NCBI GenBank assembly: GCA_947624165.1
Contig: CANQJC010000009.1
Location: forward strand, 1-64,000
Source of the DNA: an uncultured Clostridia bacterium
Lineage (GTDB): Bacteria > Bacillota > Clostridia > UBA1381
Length of the DNA stretch: 64,000 bases
Direction of reading: 5' to 3'
A program made the translations under genes and the position numbers. The notes beneath the pieces are model-generated. The model was not told the origin of the DNA. It saw only the letters and a program-made list of their open reading frames with translations, and did no database searches. This document shows, piece by piece, positions 28,329-37,465 of the stretch. Positions within the stretch are counted from its first letter, which is position 1; every line of letters begins with the position of its first letter.

Positions 28329-30293
28329 GTGAATAAGATGTTAAAGAAGCTGTTTGTGTTTATGACCGCGGTATTGATTATGCTCTGCGGCTTAAACGCC
28401 GTATATGCCGTGGATGAAATATCTTTTTCGGGCGAAATGATCACCTCATGGAGCAAAAGTCTCAAAGAGTATCATATGCGCCTTTCGGATAATGATGATT
28501 ATTTGAAAATATCCGATGTTAAATATATAAATTTATATGCGATCACCGATTCGGAGGGTAATAAATACAAGTATTTTCTCGGCGAGGAACGTGTTGAGGA
28601 GCGCGGCGGTACGTATTCCGTCTCCAATCCCGACAAGTGGTTCAATATTAACGGGTCGATCATAACTTTAGACTGCGCGCCTAAACCAAATTCTGCGGCG
28701 GTGACGCTGGAAATACCTGTAACGCTGCTCAAGGAAAGCACGGAAATCTCAGGAACTCTTATATGTTCGGGTAATGCGGACAATACCGCCGTTTCAGCAA
28801 GTATCGAAGGAATAAAAATCGGCGCGGATGTACTTTCTCCCGACGTGTTCGCGGACGAGCGCGGTACGATTACATTCGCACCGTATCTATGCGGATTTGA
28901 CGACGAGAACGGCACGGCAAGTAATGTATTTATACGATATGATTTTGTAACGATCTCGCCCGACGCTTCCGGCGTATATGATATGAGCGGTATTCTCGGT
29001 ATAAGCGGACTTTATTCCGACGGATATTTCGGGTTATTTGCCGCGCATGACGCAAGCGGGGCGATTCATTATTCAAATCCGATCAAATACGTTACGATAA
29101 ACAGTTTCACGGACGATGTGGAAATCGGTCTGATAAAGCCCATGGCTTACACCGGCTCGGAAATAAAGCCCGAAGTCAAGCTTTACTGCGGCGGCGTTAA
29201 TGTTTTGGAGGAAAACACGGATTATTCCGTCTCCTTTTCGAATAATACAGAAAAAGGAACGGCACGCGTAACGGTAAGATCGCTTATGGACGAAGAAAAT
29301 CTCAGCGGTACCCTTACGTCTGAATTTACAATATGCGACGAGCGCGACATATCCCGCGAATGTCTGAAATTGATATCCAACGATCCTCTTAAATCCGTCA
29401 TGCCGGAAAGATATCTCACCGATCAGCTTTCTCTCTGTGAAACGGCATATATGAATTATGCATTTTATAACAATACGCTCAGCGACACGGAGCTTTCCAA
29501 GCTTGCGGCGCGCAAAAACGAGCTATACGAAATCTTCGATTATAATTTAGAGAACAATGAAATTGAGATTTCAAACGTATGTAACGGTCTTTATTCGAAC
29601 GGCGGAGAGAATGTACCGCTTTCCCTTGAAGCGGTCGATGCGGATGAAACGTTTCTTTCTTCGAGTAAATATACGGATACTCTTCTTGCCGTACGTTCGG
29701 AAAATACCGACGCGCAGCTTGTCCGCTGCTCGTCTGTCTCCGTATACGCAAAATCAAACGATACACGAAAAAATGCGAAGGTACGGCGCGGAGAAAATGT
29801 GATGATAAAGATACATATCCCGTCGGGATATGATGCGTCGACGGCTTCGGTATACAAAATAGGAGACGATACTCACAAGATAAAGTGTAATATTAAAAAG
29901 AACGGTTCGGAAAGCGACGCGTTTATCCTTACAAACGAATTTGGCACATACGCCCTGTTTGCCGCGCCGCTTGCGGGTGACGGAAAAGTACATATAGACG
30001 ACGTGTCGGTTAACGATGACAAGTCGCAGTCCTCGCTGATCATCGACACGACTATCACAAACGGTACCGGCGAAAATGTATCATGCGGCATTACAGCCGC
30101 CGTATACAATAAAAACGGAACGCTGCTTTCGGTGCGCAGCGAGTCGGAGCAGTATATCGGTAAAGGGAAACAAGAGCATGAATTTATTTTGGGAAGCGAC
30201 GAAAATGCCTATTTGGTCAAAATAATGGTATGGAACGATATGAAACCTCTTGCCTCATACAGAGCCTTATATTTAAATACGGACGACACATAG
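28329..30293 (+). CDS. Secreted protein with an Ig-like domain and a shared C-terminal module
   Basis: The 654-residue protein has a GTG start, a signal peptide (MNKMLKKLFVFMTAVLIML to NAVYA) and no membrane segment after it. Near residues 275-340 it has a domain of the type PMAYTGSEIKPEVKLYCGG then ENTDYSVSFSNNTEKGTARVTV, matching a known clostridial extracellular Ig-like repeat (YTG, GTDYxVxYxNN, GTAxVT). The C-terminal 100 residues (TTITNGTGENVSCGITAAVYN to KIMVWNDMKPLASYRALYL) resemble the ends of the BspA-like and transglutaminase proteins. The remaining parts are unknown. It lies directly after the BspA-like gene but has its own promoter. An adhesion or surface-polymer role is inference. 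Confidence 0.82.
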   Translation: MNKMLKKLFVFMTAVLIMLCGLNAVYAVDEISFSGEMITSWSKSLKEYHMRLSDNDDYLKISDVKYINLYAITDSEGNKYKYFLGEERVEERGGTYSVSNPDKWFNINGSIITLDCAPKPNSAAVTLEIPVTLLKESTEISGTLICSGNADNTAVSASIEGIKIGADVLSPDVFADERGTITFAPYLCGFDDENGTASNVFIRYDFVTISPDASGVYDMSGILGISGLYSDGYFGLFAAHDASGAIHYSNPIKYVTINSFTDDVEIGLIKPMAYTGSEIKPEVKLYCGGVNVLEENTDYSVSFSNNTEKGTARVTVRSLMDEENLSGTLTSEFTICDERDISRECLKLISNDPLKSVMPERYLTDQLSLCETAYMNYAFYNNTLSDTELSKLAARKNELYEIFDYNLENNEIEISNVCNGLYSNGGENVPLSLEAVDADETFLSSSKYTDTLLAVRSENTDAQLVRCSSVSVYAKSNDTRKNAKVRRGENVMIKIHIPSGYDASTASVYKIGDDTHKIKCNIKKNGSESDAFILTNEFGTYALFAAPLAGDGKVHIDDVSVNDDKSQSSLIIDTTITNGTGENVSCGITAAVYNKNGTLLSVRSESEQYIGKGKQEHEFILGSDENAYLVKIMVWNDMKPLASYRALYLNTDDT

Positions 30294-30373
30294 ACAAATG
30301 ACGGTACGAAAATAAGCTTTTTGGTATTTTGAGATGTTTTTAAAGAACTGCTATAAATTTATTTAGAAAAGAC

Positions 30374-30402
30374 TTGACTTTTTATCGTCTTTGAGGTAAA
30401 AT
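30374..30402 (+). promoter_or_regulatory. Promoter of the tRNA-Trp/tRNA-Ala unit
   Basis: TTGACT (30374-30379), 17-base spacer, TAAAAT (30397-30402), 16 bases before tRNA-Trp. Confidence 0.83.
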
Positions 30403-30418
30403 AGATTGGTAGTTATTT

Positions 30419-30494
30419 AGGGGTGTAGCTCAGTTGGTAGAGCAGCGGTCTCCAAAACCGCGTGCCCAAGGTTCGAGTCCTTGTACCCCTGCCA
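30419..30494 (+). tRNA. tRNA-Trp (anticodon CCA)
   Basis: The acceptor stem AGGGGTG pairs with TACCCCT with one G-U pair. The anticodon stem GCGGT/ACCGC encloses the loop CTCCAAA with anticodon CCA. The T arm is CAAGG-TTCGAGT-CCTTG. The discriminator is G and CCA is encoded. Confidence 0.97.
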
Positions 30495-30518
30495 AAGCCG
30501 CCGCAAAAGCGGCGGTTT
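30494..30518 (+). other. Hairpin between the two tRNA genes
   Basis: CCGCCGC-AAAA-GCGGCGG with AAA/TTT flanks forms a very stable stem 3-4 bases after tRNA-Trp. The T run is only three bases long, so it is more likely a partial terminator or processing signal than a full stop. Confidence 0.6.
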
Positions 30519-30525
30519 CGTTTAT

Positions 30526-30601
<76 letters not shown>

Positions 30602-30650
30602 GAGAAAACGCGTAAATTTCTGTTTAAGCAGGAATTTACGCGTTTTCTCT
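30602..30650. terminator. Bidirectional terminator after tRNA-Ala and the kinase gene
   Basis: GAGAAAACGCGTAAATT and AATTTACGCGTTTTCTC form a long stem around a 14-base loop between two convergent units. A and T flanks on both sides suit either direction. Confidence 0.85.
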
Positions 30651-30655
30651 ATTTA

Positions 30656-32035
30656 TCACTCATAGTTCATATTCAGTCTTATTCTTGCCGTGAATGTTCC
30701 CTCCTCGGCGTTAAATCGAAATTTCGCGCTGCCGCCGTATTTTTGAGCCGTATGAGCTATACTTCTCAAGCCGTACCCTACCCCATTATGACTGTCAAGG
30801 AATGTTTCGGCTGGCGAGAAACCGTCTTCCGACTGAAGATGATGATTTATATTTACTCCCATACACGAATTTGATATTTCTATCGCCAAAGAGCCTTGAA
30901 CTGTTCCTATTTTTAGCTTGATCCATCTGTTATCTGGACATTTTTTGCACGCGTTGATTGCGTTTTCCAAAGCGTTGCCGAATATGACCGTTAAATCGGA
31001 CGCTTCTATTGACAGCTTATCACAGTCGGCTTGAACCTCACACCGAATATTTTCATTCGCGGCAATACCGATATAATATTGAAGCAAGCCGTTGACCGTC
31101 ATATTTTTACAATATGTTTTATTGTCATGACTGACGGTCGTGTCGATAAGCTCTGACAGATAATCCTTTATCTCGTCAAGCTGTCCTCTGCAAATCATAT
31201 CGTTCAGGGAATTGTAATGATGACGCATATCATGGCGCATTTTACGCGTATTTTCTATATCCTCGGCAATCTTTTTATATTGGAGCTGCTGAATTTCAAC
31301 AGTACGCTGAAGCTCGCTGTCTCGCTCACGCTGTAAGGATTCATGAAAAATCAGCCAATATATGAAGATTTGGTACAGAAGCAGCACGAAAAACAGCATC
31401 AGCATAAGCAAATACGATTTATACGCCATATAATAATAAACGACGTCAACGTATATCATCATAGCAATAAAGACAATCGTCGAAAAAATCAAAACAAAGG
31501 ATTCACGGCGCATGTAGTACGTTTTAACCTCACAAATATATATGCGAAGTATCCTGATAAGAAACGTGAGCATGAGCGGCAGCATAAACGCGGACGTGAT
31601 AAGGTACAGCGTTATGTCATACCAAGAATATACTTCGTTGGCTCTGAGCGTCATGGTAATATTAAGAAAATCAGATGAAAATCCTATAAGTACGTTCACC
31701 AGACAATATTGAAGAGCGGCATATGACATTACAACGAAAAAAACGAGGAGTTTTTTTACAAACGAATCTGACACAATGAAGAAATAAGCCGCAAGTGTTA
31801 TAAGGATAGATAAAAGCATAAACAAATTAGCGAAAAGAGCTGTTTTTATGCCCGTATCAATGCACATGAACACAGCAAAGAAAAGCGAAAGAAGAATTGC
31901 TGAAATCGTGACGACAGAAAAAATGCGTCTGCGGCGAAAACGATACATGTCCTGCGGAAACGGCAGAAAAATCATAATGGCGCACGGAAAAAACTGTATA
32001 AAAAAACCTATGGCATTCCAAATAGAAAGCGTCAT
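30656..32035 (-). CDS. AgrC-like sensor histidine kinase (GHKL, LytTR partner)
   Basis: The 459-residue protein has about six or seven membrane segments in the first 235 residues, then a short coiled region. MRHDMRHHYNSL carries the phosphorylatable histidine (about 270), the N box is FGNALENAINACKK (about 360) and the G box is GVGYGLRSIAHTAQKYGG (about 420). This layout matches the AgrC/ComD/FasB group of kinases that sense peptides or membrane signals and pass phosphate to LytTR regulators. TAAGGAGG precedes the start. It follows the regulator gene by 12 bases. No AgrB or AgrD pheromone gene is nearby, so the signal is unknown. Confidence 0.9.
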   Translation of the reverse strand: MTLSIWNAIGFFIQFFPCAIMIFLPFPQDMYRFRRRRIFSVVTISAILLSLFFAVFMCIDTGIKTALFANLFMLLSILITLAAYFFIVSDSFVKKLLVFFVVMSYAALQYCLVNVLIGFSSDFLNITMTLRANEVYSWYDITLYLITSAFMLPLMLTFLIRILRIYICEVKTYYMRRESFVLIFSTIVFIAMMIYVDVVYYYMAYKSYLLMLMLFFVLLLYQIFIYWLIFHESLQRERDSELQRTVEIQQLQYKKIAEDIENTRKMRHDMRHHYNSLNDMICRGQLDEIKDYLSELIDTTVSHDNKTYCKNMTVNGLLQYYIGIAANENIRCEVQADCDKLSIEASDLTVIFGNALENAINACKKCPDNRWIKLKIGTVQGSLAIEISNSCMGVNINHHLQSEDGFSPAETFLDSHNGVGYGLRSIAHTAQKYGGSAKFRFNAEEGTFTARIRLNMNYE

Positions 32036-32047
32036 GGTTATACCTCC

Positions 32048-32764
32048 TTAAAGCCCCTTCCGCCGTGAAAGACGTTCAAAGACATAATTGTCGTATGCGG
32101 TACGAATCGTCGCGCTTTGGCGAATGGTTATCGGCAGTCTTATTCCGTTTTGAAGGACGCACGTGTCTGTCCCCATTTGCGTTATATAATTCATATTGAC
32201 AACGATACCTCTGTTTATCCTCAAAAAGTTCTTGTTCATTTTCTTCTCAAGCTCTTTGAATGACATACGAACCTTCAAGCGGCGTCCGTCGGAAAGAGAA
32301 ACGTTTACAGCGTGATTGTCGCTTTCAAGCAAGCAAATCTGATCGAGAAAAACAGTATGCCGTTCACGTCCGACAGTGAGTGTGATACGCTCGTCTACCG
32401 CGGAACGCGAACGAGTAAGCCGTCTGAATACCTCGGTTATGTCGTCTGTTGTCACGGGTTTTACGATATAATGTATCGCATAGAGAGAAAATGCGTCGAC
32501 GGCGTGGTCGGTACTTACCGTAACAAAAACGATCTCGGTTTTGGGAGAAATTTCTTTTAGTTTTTTTGCAATATCCATACCGTTTTCATCTGACAAATAA
32601 ATATCCAAAAAAACAATGTCAAACTGAGGGGACTTTTCGGCTGACGCAATAAGCGACGCACCGTCAAAAAATTTTTCAGCTTTGCTTTTTGGATCCCAGT
32701 CGTGCATCGCTTCCTCAAATCGTTTATGTTCTCTCAATTCATCGTCACAAATCGCGATTCGCAT
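32048..32764 (-). CDS. LytTR-family response regulator
   Basis: The 238-residue protein has an N-terminal receiver domain (AICDDE, phospho-acceptor in IVFLDIYLSD about residue 56, conserved lysine in YIVKPVT about 104). The C-terminal LytTR DNA-binding domain (about 135-235) contains HTVFLDQICLLESD, FLRINRGIVVNMNYI and ITIRQSATIRTAY. The organisation is that of AgrA/ComE regulators, which bind paired short direct repeats. It is cotranscribed with the kinase from the promoter at 32820, and may control itself or the MFS gene upstream (inference). Confidence 0.93.
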   Translation of the reverse strand: MRIAICDDELREHKRFEEAMHDWDPKSKAEKFFDGASLIASAEKSPQFDIVFLDIYLSDENGMDIAKKLKEISPKTEIVFVTVSTDHAVDAFSLYAIHYIVKPVTTDDITEVFRRLTRSRSAVDERITLTVGRERHTVFLDQICLLESDNHAVNVSLSDGRRLKVRMSFKELEKKMNKNFLRINRGIVVNMNYITQMGTDTCVLQNGIRLPITIRQSATIRTAYDNYVFERLSRRKGL

Positions 32765-32790
32765 AAATCATTCCCCCTAATATCGGTCAG

Positions 32791-32808
32791 ATAACGATAA
32801 AACGTTAT
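32791..32808. promoter_or_regulatory. Inverted repeat in the regulator leader (possible operator)
   Basis: ATAACG-ATAAAA-CGTTAT is a perfect 6-bp inverted repeat with a 6-base gap, lying between the -10 box and the ribosome site of the response-regulator gene, where a bound protein could block transcription. Confidence 0.45.
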
Positions 32809-32819
32809 TTAACTTTTTA

Positions 32820-32848
32820 ATTATATCACGATTTAAAGCCGTTTTCAA
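32820..32848 (-). promoter_or_regulatory. Promoter of the two-component operon
   Basis: Minus strand: TTGAAA (32843-32848), 17-base spacer, TATAAT (32820-32825). Confidence 0.85.
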
Positions 32849-32927
32849 TAAAAGAACGCGTCATTTCGCGGTCTTAAATATGATTTTTACGAAAATCCTC
32901 ATAAAAACAATGCGGGAAAGACATATC

Positions 32928-34121
32928 TTAATCGCTCGCCGTCTTTTTGCGCGTTTTAATAATCAATACCGATATTACGAGAATAATTGGGAATATAACG
33001 CCGGCAAGCAAGCCTATATGCAGATCATCATTTGCGAATTGAGACGCCGCTCCGACAAATACAGGTCCCAAGGACGCGCCCAAATCCCCCGCAAGAGCCA
33101 AAAAAGCAAATAAAGCCGTTCCTCCCAACGGAAGTGCGGAAGATGAAATGCTGACTGCCCCGGGCCACATTATTCCGACCGCAAATCCGCACAGCATACA
33201 CCCCGCAAGTCCAACGATCGGTATGTCCGAAAGAGCCGCCGCCAAATAACACAACACGCACAATAATCCAGAAATAATCATAAAAACATTCAAATCGACC
33301 TTTTCTCCGAATTGTCCGTATAAGACTCGGCTTATTCCCATAAATGCGGCAAAGCCGCACGGTCCCGCCAAATCACCCACCGCTTTGGGAACATGAAGAG
33401 CGGATTCCGCGAATGCCGAAGCCCACTGTGCAATTGACGCTTCGGCAGAGCCGGCGCAAATCATCAAAAGTATCAACACCCAGAAGATCCTTTTCGAGAA
33501 AAGCTGTTTCTGCGTCATGCTTTTACCGTTCTCAACAAGCGTTTCGATCGGACATACGGCAAAATTATACACGTTATATAAAGGAACGACCGCCCATAAG
33601 CATATTAAAATACGCCAATTCTCAACGCCCGCAGCGAGGAAAAATAAAGTTGAAAAAAGAATTACGGCTACCGCGCCCCAGCAGTAGAATGAATGAAGAA
33701 AGCTCATTATCCCCTCCTTATTTTTGAACGGGCAAGCCTCTACTATCGGACTGCAAAGAACTTCTATCAATCCGCTTCCGATAGCGTATATTACCGTACA
33801 AACAATTATTCCCGCAAATGGCGAAGGAAATATGTCGGGCAAAAAAGCAAGTCCGATCATTCCTACGGCAGATATTATCTCGGACGAAACGACGCATACT
33901 CTGTATCCGATTTTATCGGCTATCCTCGCGCATAAAAGGTCGACAATAAGCTGAGTTATGTAAAAGCATGCCGAAATCAACGCGAGAAGTCCGAAAGAAA
34001 CGCCGTATGCTTTATGGAATGTGAAAAAAAGCAGCGGTGGGAAATTTGCCGCAATTGCCTGCGTAACAAATCCAAGACAGCATGCTCTGAAGGTTTTTGT
34101 ATATTTATTCTCCAAGTCCAT
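32928..34121 (-). CDS. Major facilitator superfamily transporter
   Basis: The 397-residue membrane protein has about 12 hydrophobic segments. After the second it shows DLLCARIADKIGYRVCVVSSE, matching the loop 2-3 signature of MFS carriers. A central cytosolic loop (CPIETLVENGKSMTQKQLFSKR, about 210) divides the two halves. It resembles fucose/hexose-permease-like or YbjJ-type carriers, but the cargo cannot be assigned. I use ATG at 34121, with GGAG 8 bases before it, rather than GTG at 34130. It has its own promoter. It lies upstream of the two-component genes, on the same strand. Confidence 0.87.
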   Translation of the reverse strand: MDLENKYTKTFRACCLGFVTQAIAANFPPLLFFTFHKAYGVSFGLLALISACFYITQLIVDLLCARIADKIGYRVCVVSSEIISAVGMIGLAFLPDIFPSPFAGIIVCTVIYAIGSGLIEVLCSPIVEACPFKNKEGIMSFLHSFYCWGAVAVILFSTLFFLAAGVENWRILICLWAVVPLYNVYNFAVCPIETLVENGKSMTQKQLFSKRIFWVLILLMICAGSAEASIAQWASAFAESALHVPKAVGDLAGPCGFAAFMGISRVLYGQFGEKVDLNVFMIISGLLCVLCYLAAALSDIPIVGLAGCMLCGFAVGIMWPGAVSISSSALPLGGTALFAFLALAGDLGASLGPVFVGAASQFANDDLHIGLLAGVIFPIILVISVLIIKTRKKTASD

Positions 34122-34197
34122 ATGATCCACTCCGTTTCTACGTATTCGCTACGATATGCGCATTTGTCGACTGTGAGATAAACTGACAATCATCGTT

Positions 34198-34226
34198 AGT
34201 TTAACATAGTTTTAATTTATTATCAA
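34198..34226 (-). promoter_or_regulatory. Promoter of the MFS gene
   Basis: Minus strand: TTGATA (34221-34226), 17-base spacer, TAAACT (34198-34203). Confidence 0.68.
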
Positions 34227-34233
34227 TACGTTT

Positions 34234-34268
34234 AAAAATATCCGAGCCGTAAGACTCGGATATTTTTT
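34234..34268 (-). terminator. Terminator after the transglutaminase-like gene
   Basis: AAAAATATCCGAG and CTCGGATATTTTT pair around an 8-base loop right at the stop codon of the upstream minus-strand gene, with a T run on both strands. Confidence 0.9.
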
Positions 34269-37200
34269 ATTCTAAATTAAACGAAGATGATGCAAGCGGT
34301 TTTAAATTTCCGTCCCAAACGAACAGTTTTGCTTTGCAGTCGTTTGAGAGCGTGCAGGGAATATCAATGTCCCTGCTGTCGGATATTATTTCGCTTCGTA
34401 TCGCCCTTACGCCCGACAGAGTATTATCGTCATATTCGGCAACGTAGAATACGGCTTCGCAGCTTCCGTCTCCGCTGACCGTTACGGGAAGAGAGAGACC
34501 GTCCGTTGTTTTTGAAGGGCTGCCGAACGATACGGAAAACGGCTCGCTTATCATTGGCGAAATCAATACCTCGCCTTCTCCGAGAGAATTGAGCTTTTCA
34601 TCATATACGTCTTTTTGAGTAAAGCTTACGTTTACGACCGCGCCGTTTTCGATCTCGTCATAGTTTATATCAAGAGATTTTCCGTTTCTCTCGCTGTCCG
34701 AAACATCGATCGGCTTTTTGCCGATACAAACACTCTCTATGACATATCCCGAATCGGGCGTAACTGTCAGCGTCCTGCTTTCATTTTCCGCAAGTTTAAG
34801 CATACCGTTCATATCCGACGCACCCGCCGAATCATACGTAACGCTTCCTCCCGATGAATTTGATATGAACGCCGTTTTATCCGTAGACGACGGCGTCTCA
34901 CCTTTTACAGCCGCTATTGTAAACGGGCTGAAAGCATCACACCAAATTATCAGACCGTATTTTGTTATTTCGCACGGGATTTCTTCCACGCCCGTAATCT
35001 CGCCGGCGTCGTTTGTGATGAAATGGTACGCTTTAAACGTAACGCCTGCGTCGTCGGGTCCGTATCCCTTCGGGAAACCGACGCGAACTCTTACCTTTTC
35101 TCCCGTTTTAACTATCTGCTTCTTACAAAGCGTAAGACGGATATTATAAGTATCGGTCGCCAGAGTTTCGGGCGGGAGCGAGCCGTCGCTATGCATATCG
35201 GGATCCATGAGCGCGTCGTTCATTTTTTCCGCTGTGCTCGGCGTCGTGTCCGACGCGACGAGAGCAAGTCTGTGGGAAATTTTATTATCCGACGCGTCAA
35301 GCGATCCTTCGTTTGACTGCCAATTCTCAGCTTTTGAAAGGATATCGCTGTTCTCAAGCAGCTGCGGTTTACCGAATACGTTCCAATCACAGCCCATCGA
35401 CGCTTTCAGCGAGCATGACGCACATCTGTATGACGCGAAATACGATATCTCGTTAGGTATTTTTTGGGATATCTTACCCTGTAAATTCGTCAGCGAGATA
35501 AAATACGTTACGCTGTCGTTTGCAAAATCCTTCTTGGGAGTAAATTTAAACGTAACGGTACGGTCGCCGTCCCATTTAAAATTCTTTACTATGGTATCGT
35601 CGAGGATAATATCCGCGCTGCTGCCTTCAAGAGGATCCTCGGCTCTCAGGTCGAATCCCGCGGGTTTGCTTTTATCTATTTTAACAAGCGGCTGGTCGTA
35701 CACAACGGTCACGTCCTTTGTTCCGTCGTCAATATAAACCCTGCCGGTGAGCGCGGGCGAAGCAGTTTTAATATACGGCGGCGCGACGTAAGTACCGTTC
35801 GGGTTATGGAGCATATCCGTTTGATATTCAAGCGATACGGGATCGCCGTAAAAATGAATATCATAATTCTCTCCCGTAAAATTCGGGTCGTTCGGGTCGG
35901 TTACGCCGCGCGGAGGGATATCTGTGACAGCAAATTCCATCATGGAGATATGCGGCGCGGGGAAAACCGTCCAGCCGGTGCTTTCATCTTGAATATCTTT
36001 TATATTGTACGCCGAAACATCCGCGTATACCCACCCCGAATCAACGTATTGATTTTCGTTTTCAAGACTGGGCTGATAAAATTTTGCGAGAATATATTTC
36101 CCCTTTGACGCGGCTGTCGAGTAACCCATTCCCTCATAGCTTACCCTAAACGCGCCGGTACCTTCGTACTCATTCATGCCCCAGAACGCCATATCGGGAC
36201 AATATTGAACATTCAGTCCTCCCGATGAAAATACATCCTTATAACCTAAGCTGCAAGCGTTAAGAGCGGGGTATGAGAAGTTATATTCGTTTGCCGACCA
36301 TATACCCGACGTAATATGTTTTCTGTTCATATTATCCTCGCCGACAAGAAGATACTCGGTCGATTCCTGTCCGTCCACGCCGTTTGCATTAACGGGATTC
36401 GAAACGATCGGGTCGTCGAACGTCGTGTCGACCGCATACCATTTACCGTCTATCTGAACGTAATTCCACATATGCGGCTCGGCAATATCGTTTGTATGCA
36501 TATAAACTCCGTTTACAAGTATACACGGAATATTAAGCTTATCGAGAATGTATTTAAACGCTCTTGAATAACCCTCGCATAGACTTTCGTGTTTTACAAG
36601 CGCGCCGTATGGCGTTCTTATATTTTCCTCGTTACCGTCGGAGCAATTATTTTCAAGGCGATATGACGTGTTTCTGATAAGGTTGTCGTGAACGAATCTC
36701 ACGAGGTACTCGTCCCGTGTTTTAACTCTGCTCGATTCCAATTCATCGTTTGAATCGATCAATTCGTCCATTTCATATATGTTTGGGTCCGAATCATTTT
36801 TTGCGGTACCCGCACCGTCTGCTTCCATGCCCGAATTTACAAGAGCTTCATCGGCATATTCGTTGGCTTCAGCAATTATTTCATCGGCTTTGGCTTCCAT
36901 TTCATTTTGCGCCGTCTCGATCGACTGAGCGGTCTCAAAACCCGGACGAAGATAACTCAGAGTTCTTCCCGTTCCGAATGTGAGCTTATATTTACCGTCG
37001 CCGGACAACGTAATTACGAACGATATATTGTCAAAATTAACATAAAATATTTCGGGATGATCCGCGTAAAATGCGTCGCGTCCCGCCGACATCGCATAGA
37101 GAAGCGTTGGATTTCCGTTTGTATAGCTCTCTGCATCCTCCTGCGAGATCATGTTATTATCGGTCAGCGTTCTTACCGCTTTACCTGTTTTCAGCTCGCC

Positions 37201-37446
37201 GCTTTTGTACATTTCGTCAAGCGCGTCGTAAAAAACCTTTGCAATCGAGCCTACCTTCGGATTGTATCTGTATGAATCCTTATTATGTTCTCTGTGATAT
37301 GTATCGTTAAGCTGTCCCGCGAAATAGCTGTCCGCAGCGGCAGCCTCGGCGTTATCGGCAATATCAGGCACAGGCATGAGCCATGCCGCTCCCGCCATAG
37401 CCGCAACAAGAAGCATGGACAATAATCTTTTGACGTAGTAATTCAT
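34267..37446 (-). CDS. Secreted transglutaminase-like domain protein
   Basis: The 1059-residue protein has an N-terminal signal (KRLLSMLLVAAMAGAAWLMP). A transglutaminase/protease-like core spans about 245-355: the cysteine of SLCEGYSRAFKYIL, the histidine of PHMWNYVQIDGKWYAVD and the aspartate of DTTFDDP form the expected triad. Such domains crosslink or cleave proteins or peptidoglycan peptides outside the cell. The rest includes beta-rich segments, a TVTPDSGY bacterial-repeat domain (about 930) and a final 85-residue module ending KLFVWDGNLKPLASSSFNLE, shared with two other proteins here. GGGGGATC precedes the ATG. It begins 19 bases after the alpha-galactosidase gene, so they are probably one transcript. 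Confidence 0.86.
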   Translation of the reverse strand: MNYYVKRLLSMLLVAAMAGAAWLMPVPDIADNAEAAAADSYFAGQLNDTYHREHNKDSYRYNPKVGSIAKVFYDALDEMYKSGELKTGKAVRTLTDNNMISQEDAESYTNGNPTLLYAMSAGRDAFYADHPEIFYVNFDNISFVITLSGDGKYKLTFGTGRTLSYLRPGFETAQSIETAQNEMEAKADEIIAEANEYADEALVNSGMEADGAGTAKNDSDPNIYEMDELIDSNDELESSRVKTRDEYLVRFVHDNLIRNTSYRLENNCSDGNEENIRTPYGALVKHESLCEGYSRAFKYILDKLNIPCILVNGVYMHTNDIAEPHMWNYVQIDGKWYAVDTTFDDPIVSNPVNANGVDGQESTEYLLVGEDNMNRKHITSGIWSANEYNFSYPALNACSLGYKDVFSSGGLNVQYCPDMAFWGMNEYEGTGAFRVSYEGMGYSTAASKGKYILAKFYQPSLENENQYVDSGWVYADVSAYNIKDIQDESTGWTVFPAPHISMMEFAVTDIPPRGVTDPNDPNFTGENYDIHFYGDPVSLEYQTDMLHNPNGTYVAPPYIKTASPALTGRVYIDDGTKDVTVVYDQPLVKIDKSKPAGFDLRAEDPLEGSSADIILDDTIVKNFKWDGDRTVTFKFTPKKDFANDSVTYFISLTNLQGKISQKIPNEISYFASYRCASCSLKASMGCDWNVFGKPQLLENSDILSKAENWQSNEGSLDASDNKISHRLALVASDTTPSTAEKMNDALMDPDMHSDGSLPPETLATDTYNIRLTLCKKQIVKTGEKVRVRVGFPKGYGPDDAGVTFKAYHFITNDAGEITGVEEIPCEITKYGLIIWCDAFSPFTIAAVKGETPSSTDKTAFISNSSGGSVTYDSAGASDMNGMLKLAENESRTLTVTPDSGYVIESVCIGKKPIDVSDSERNGKSLDINYDEIENGAVVNVSFTQKDVYDEKLNSLGEGEVLISPMISEPFSVSFGSPSKTTDGLSLPVTVSGDGSCEAVFYVAEYDDNTLSGVRAIRSEIISDSRDIDIPCTLSNDCKAKLFVWDGNLKPLASSSFNLE

Positions 37447-37465
37447 TTTGCGATCCCCCTTTTAT

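Noticed and set aside
30656-34121. Complete agr quorum-sensing locus
   Set aside because: No AgrB-type membrane protease or AgrD-like short peptide gene was found on either strand around the kinase and regulator.
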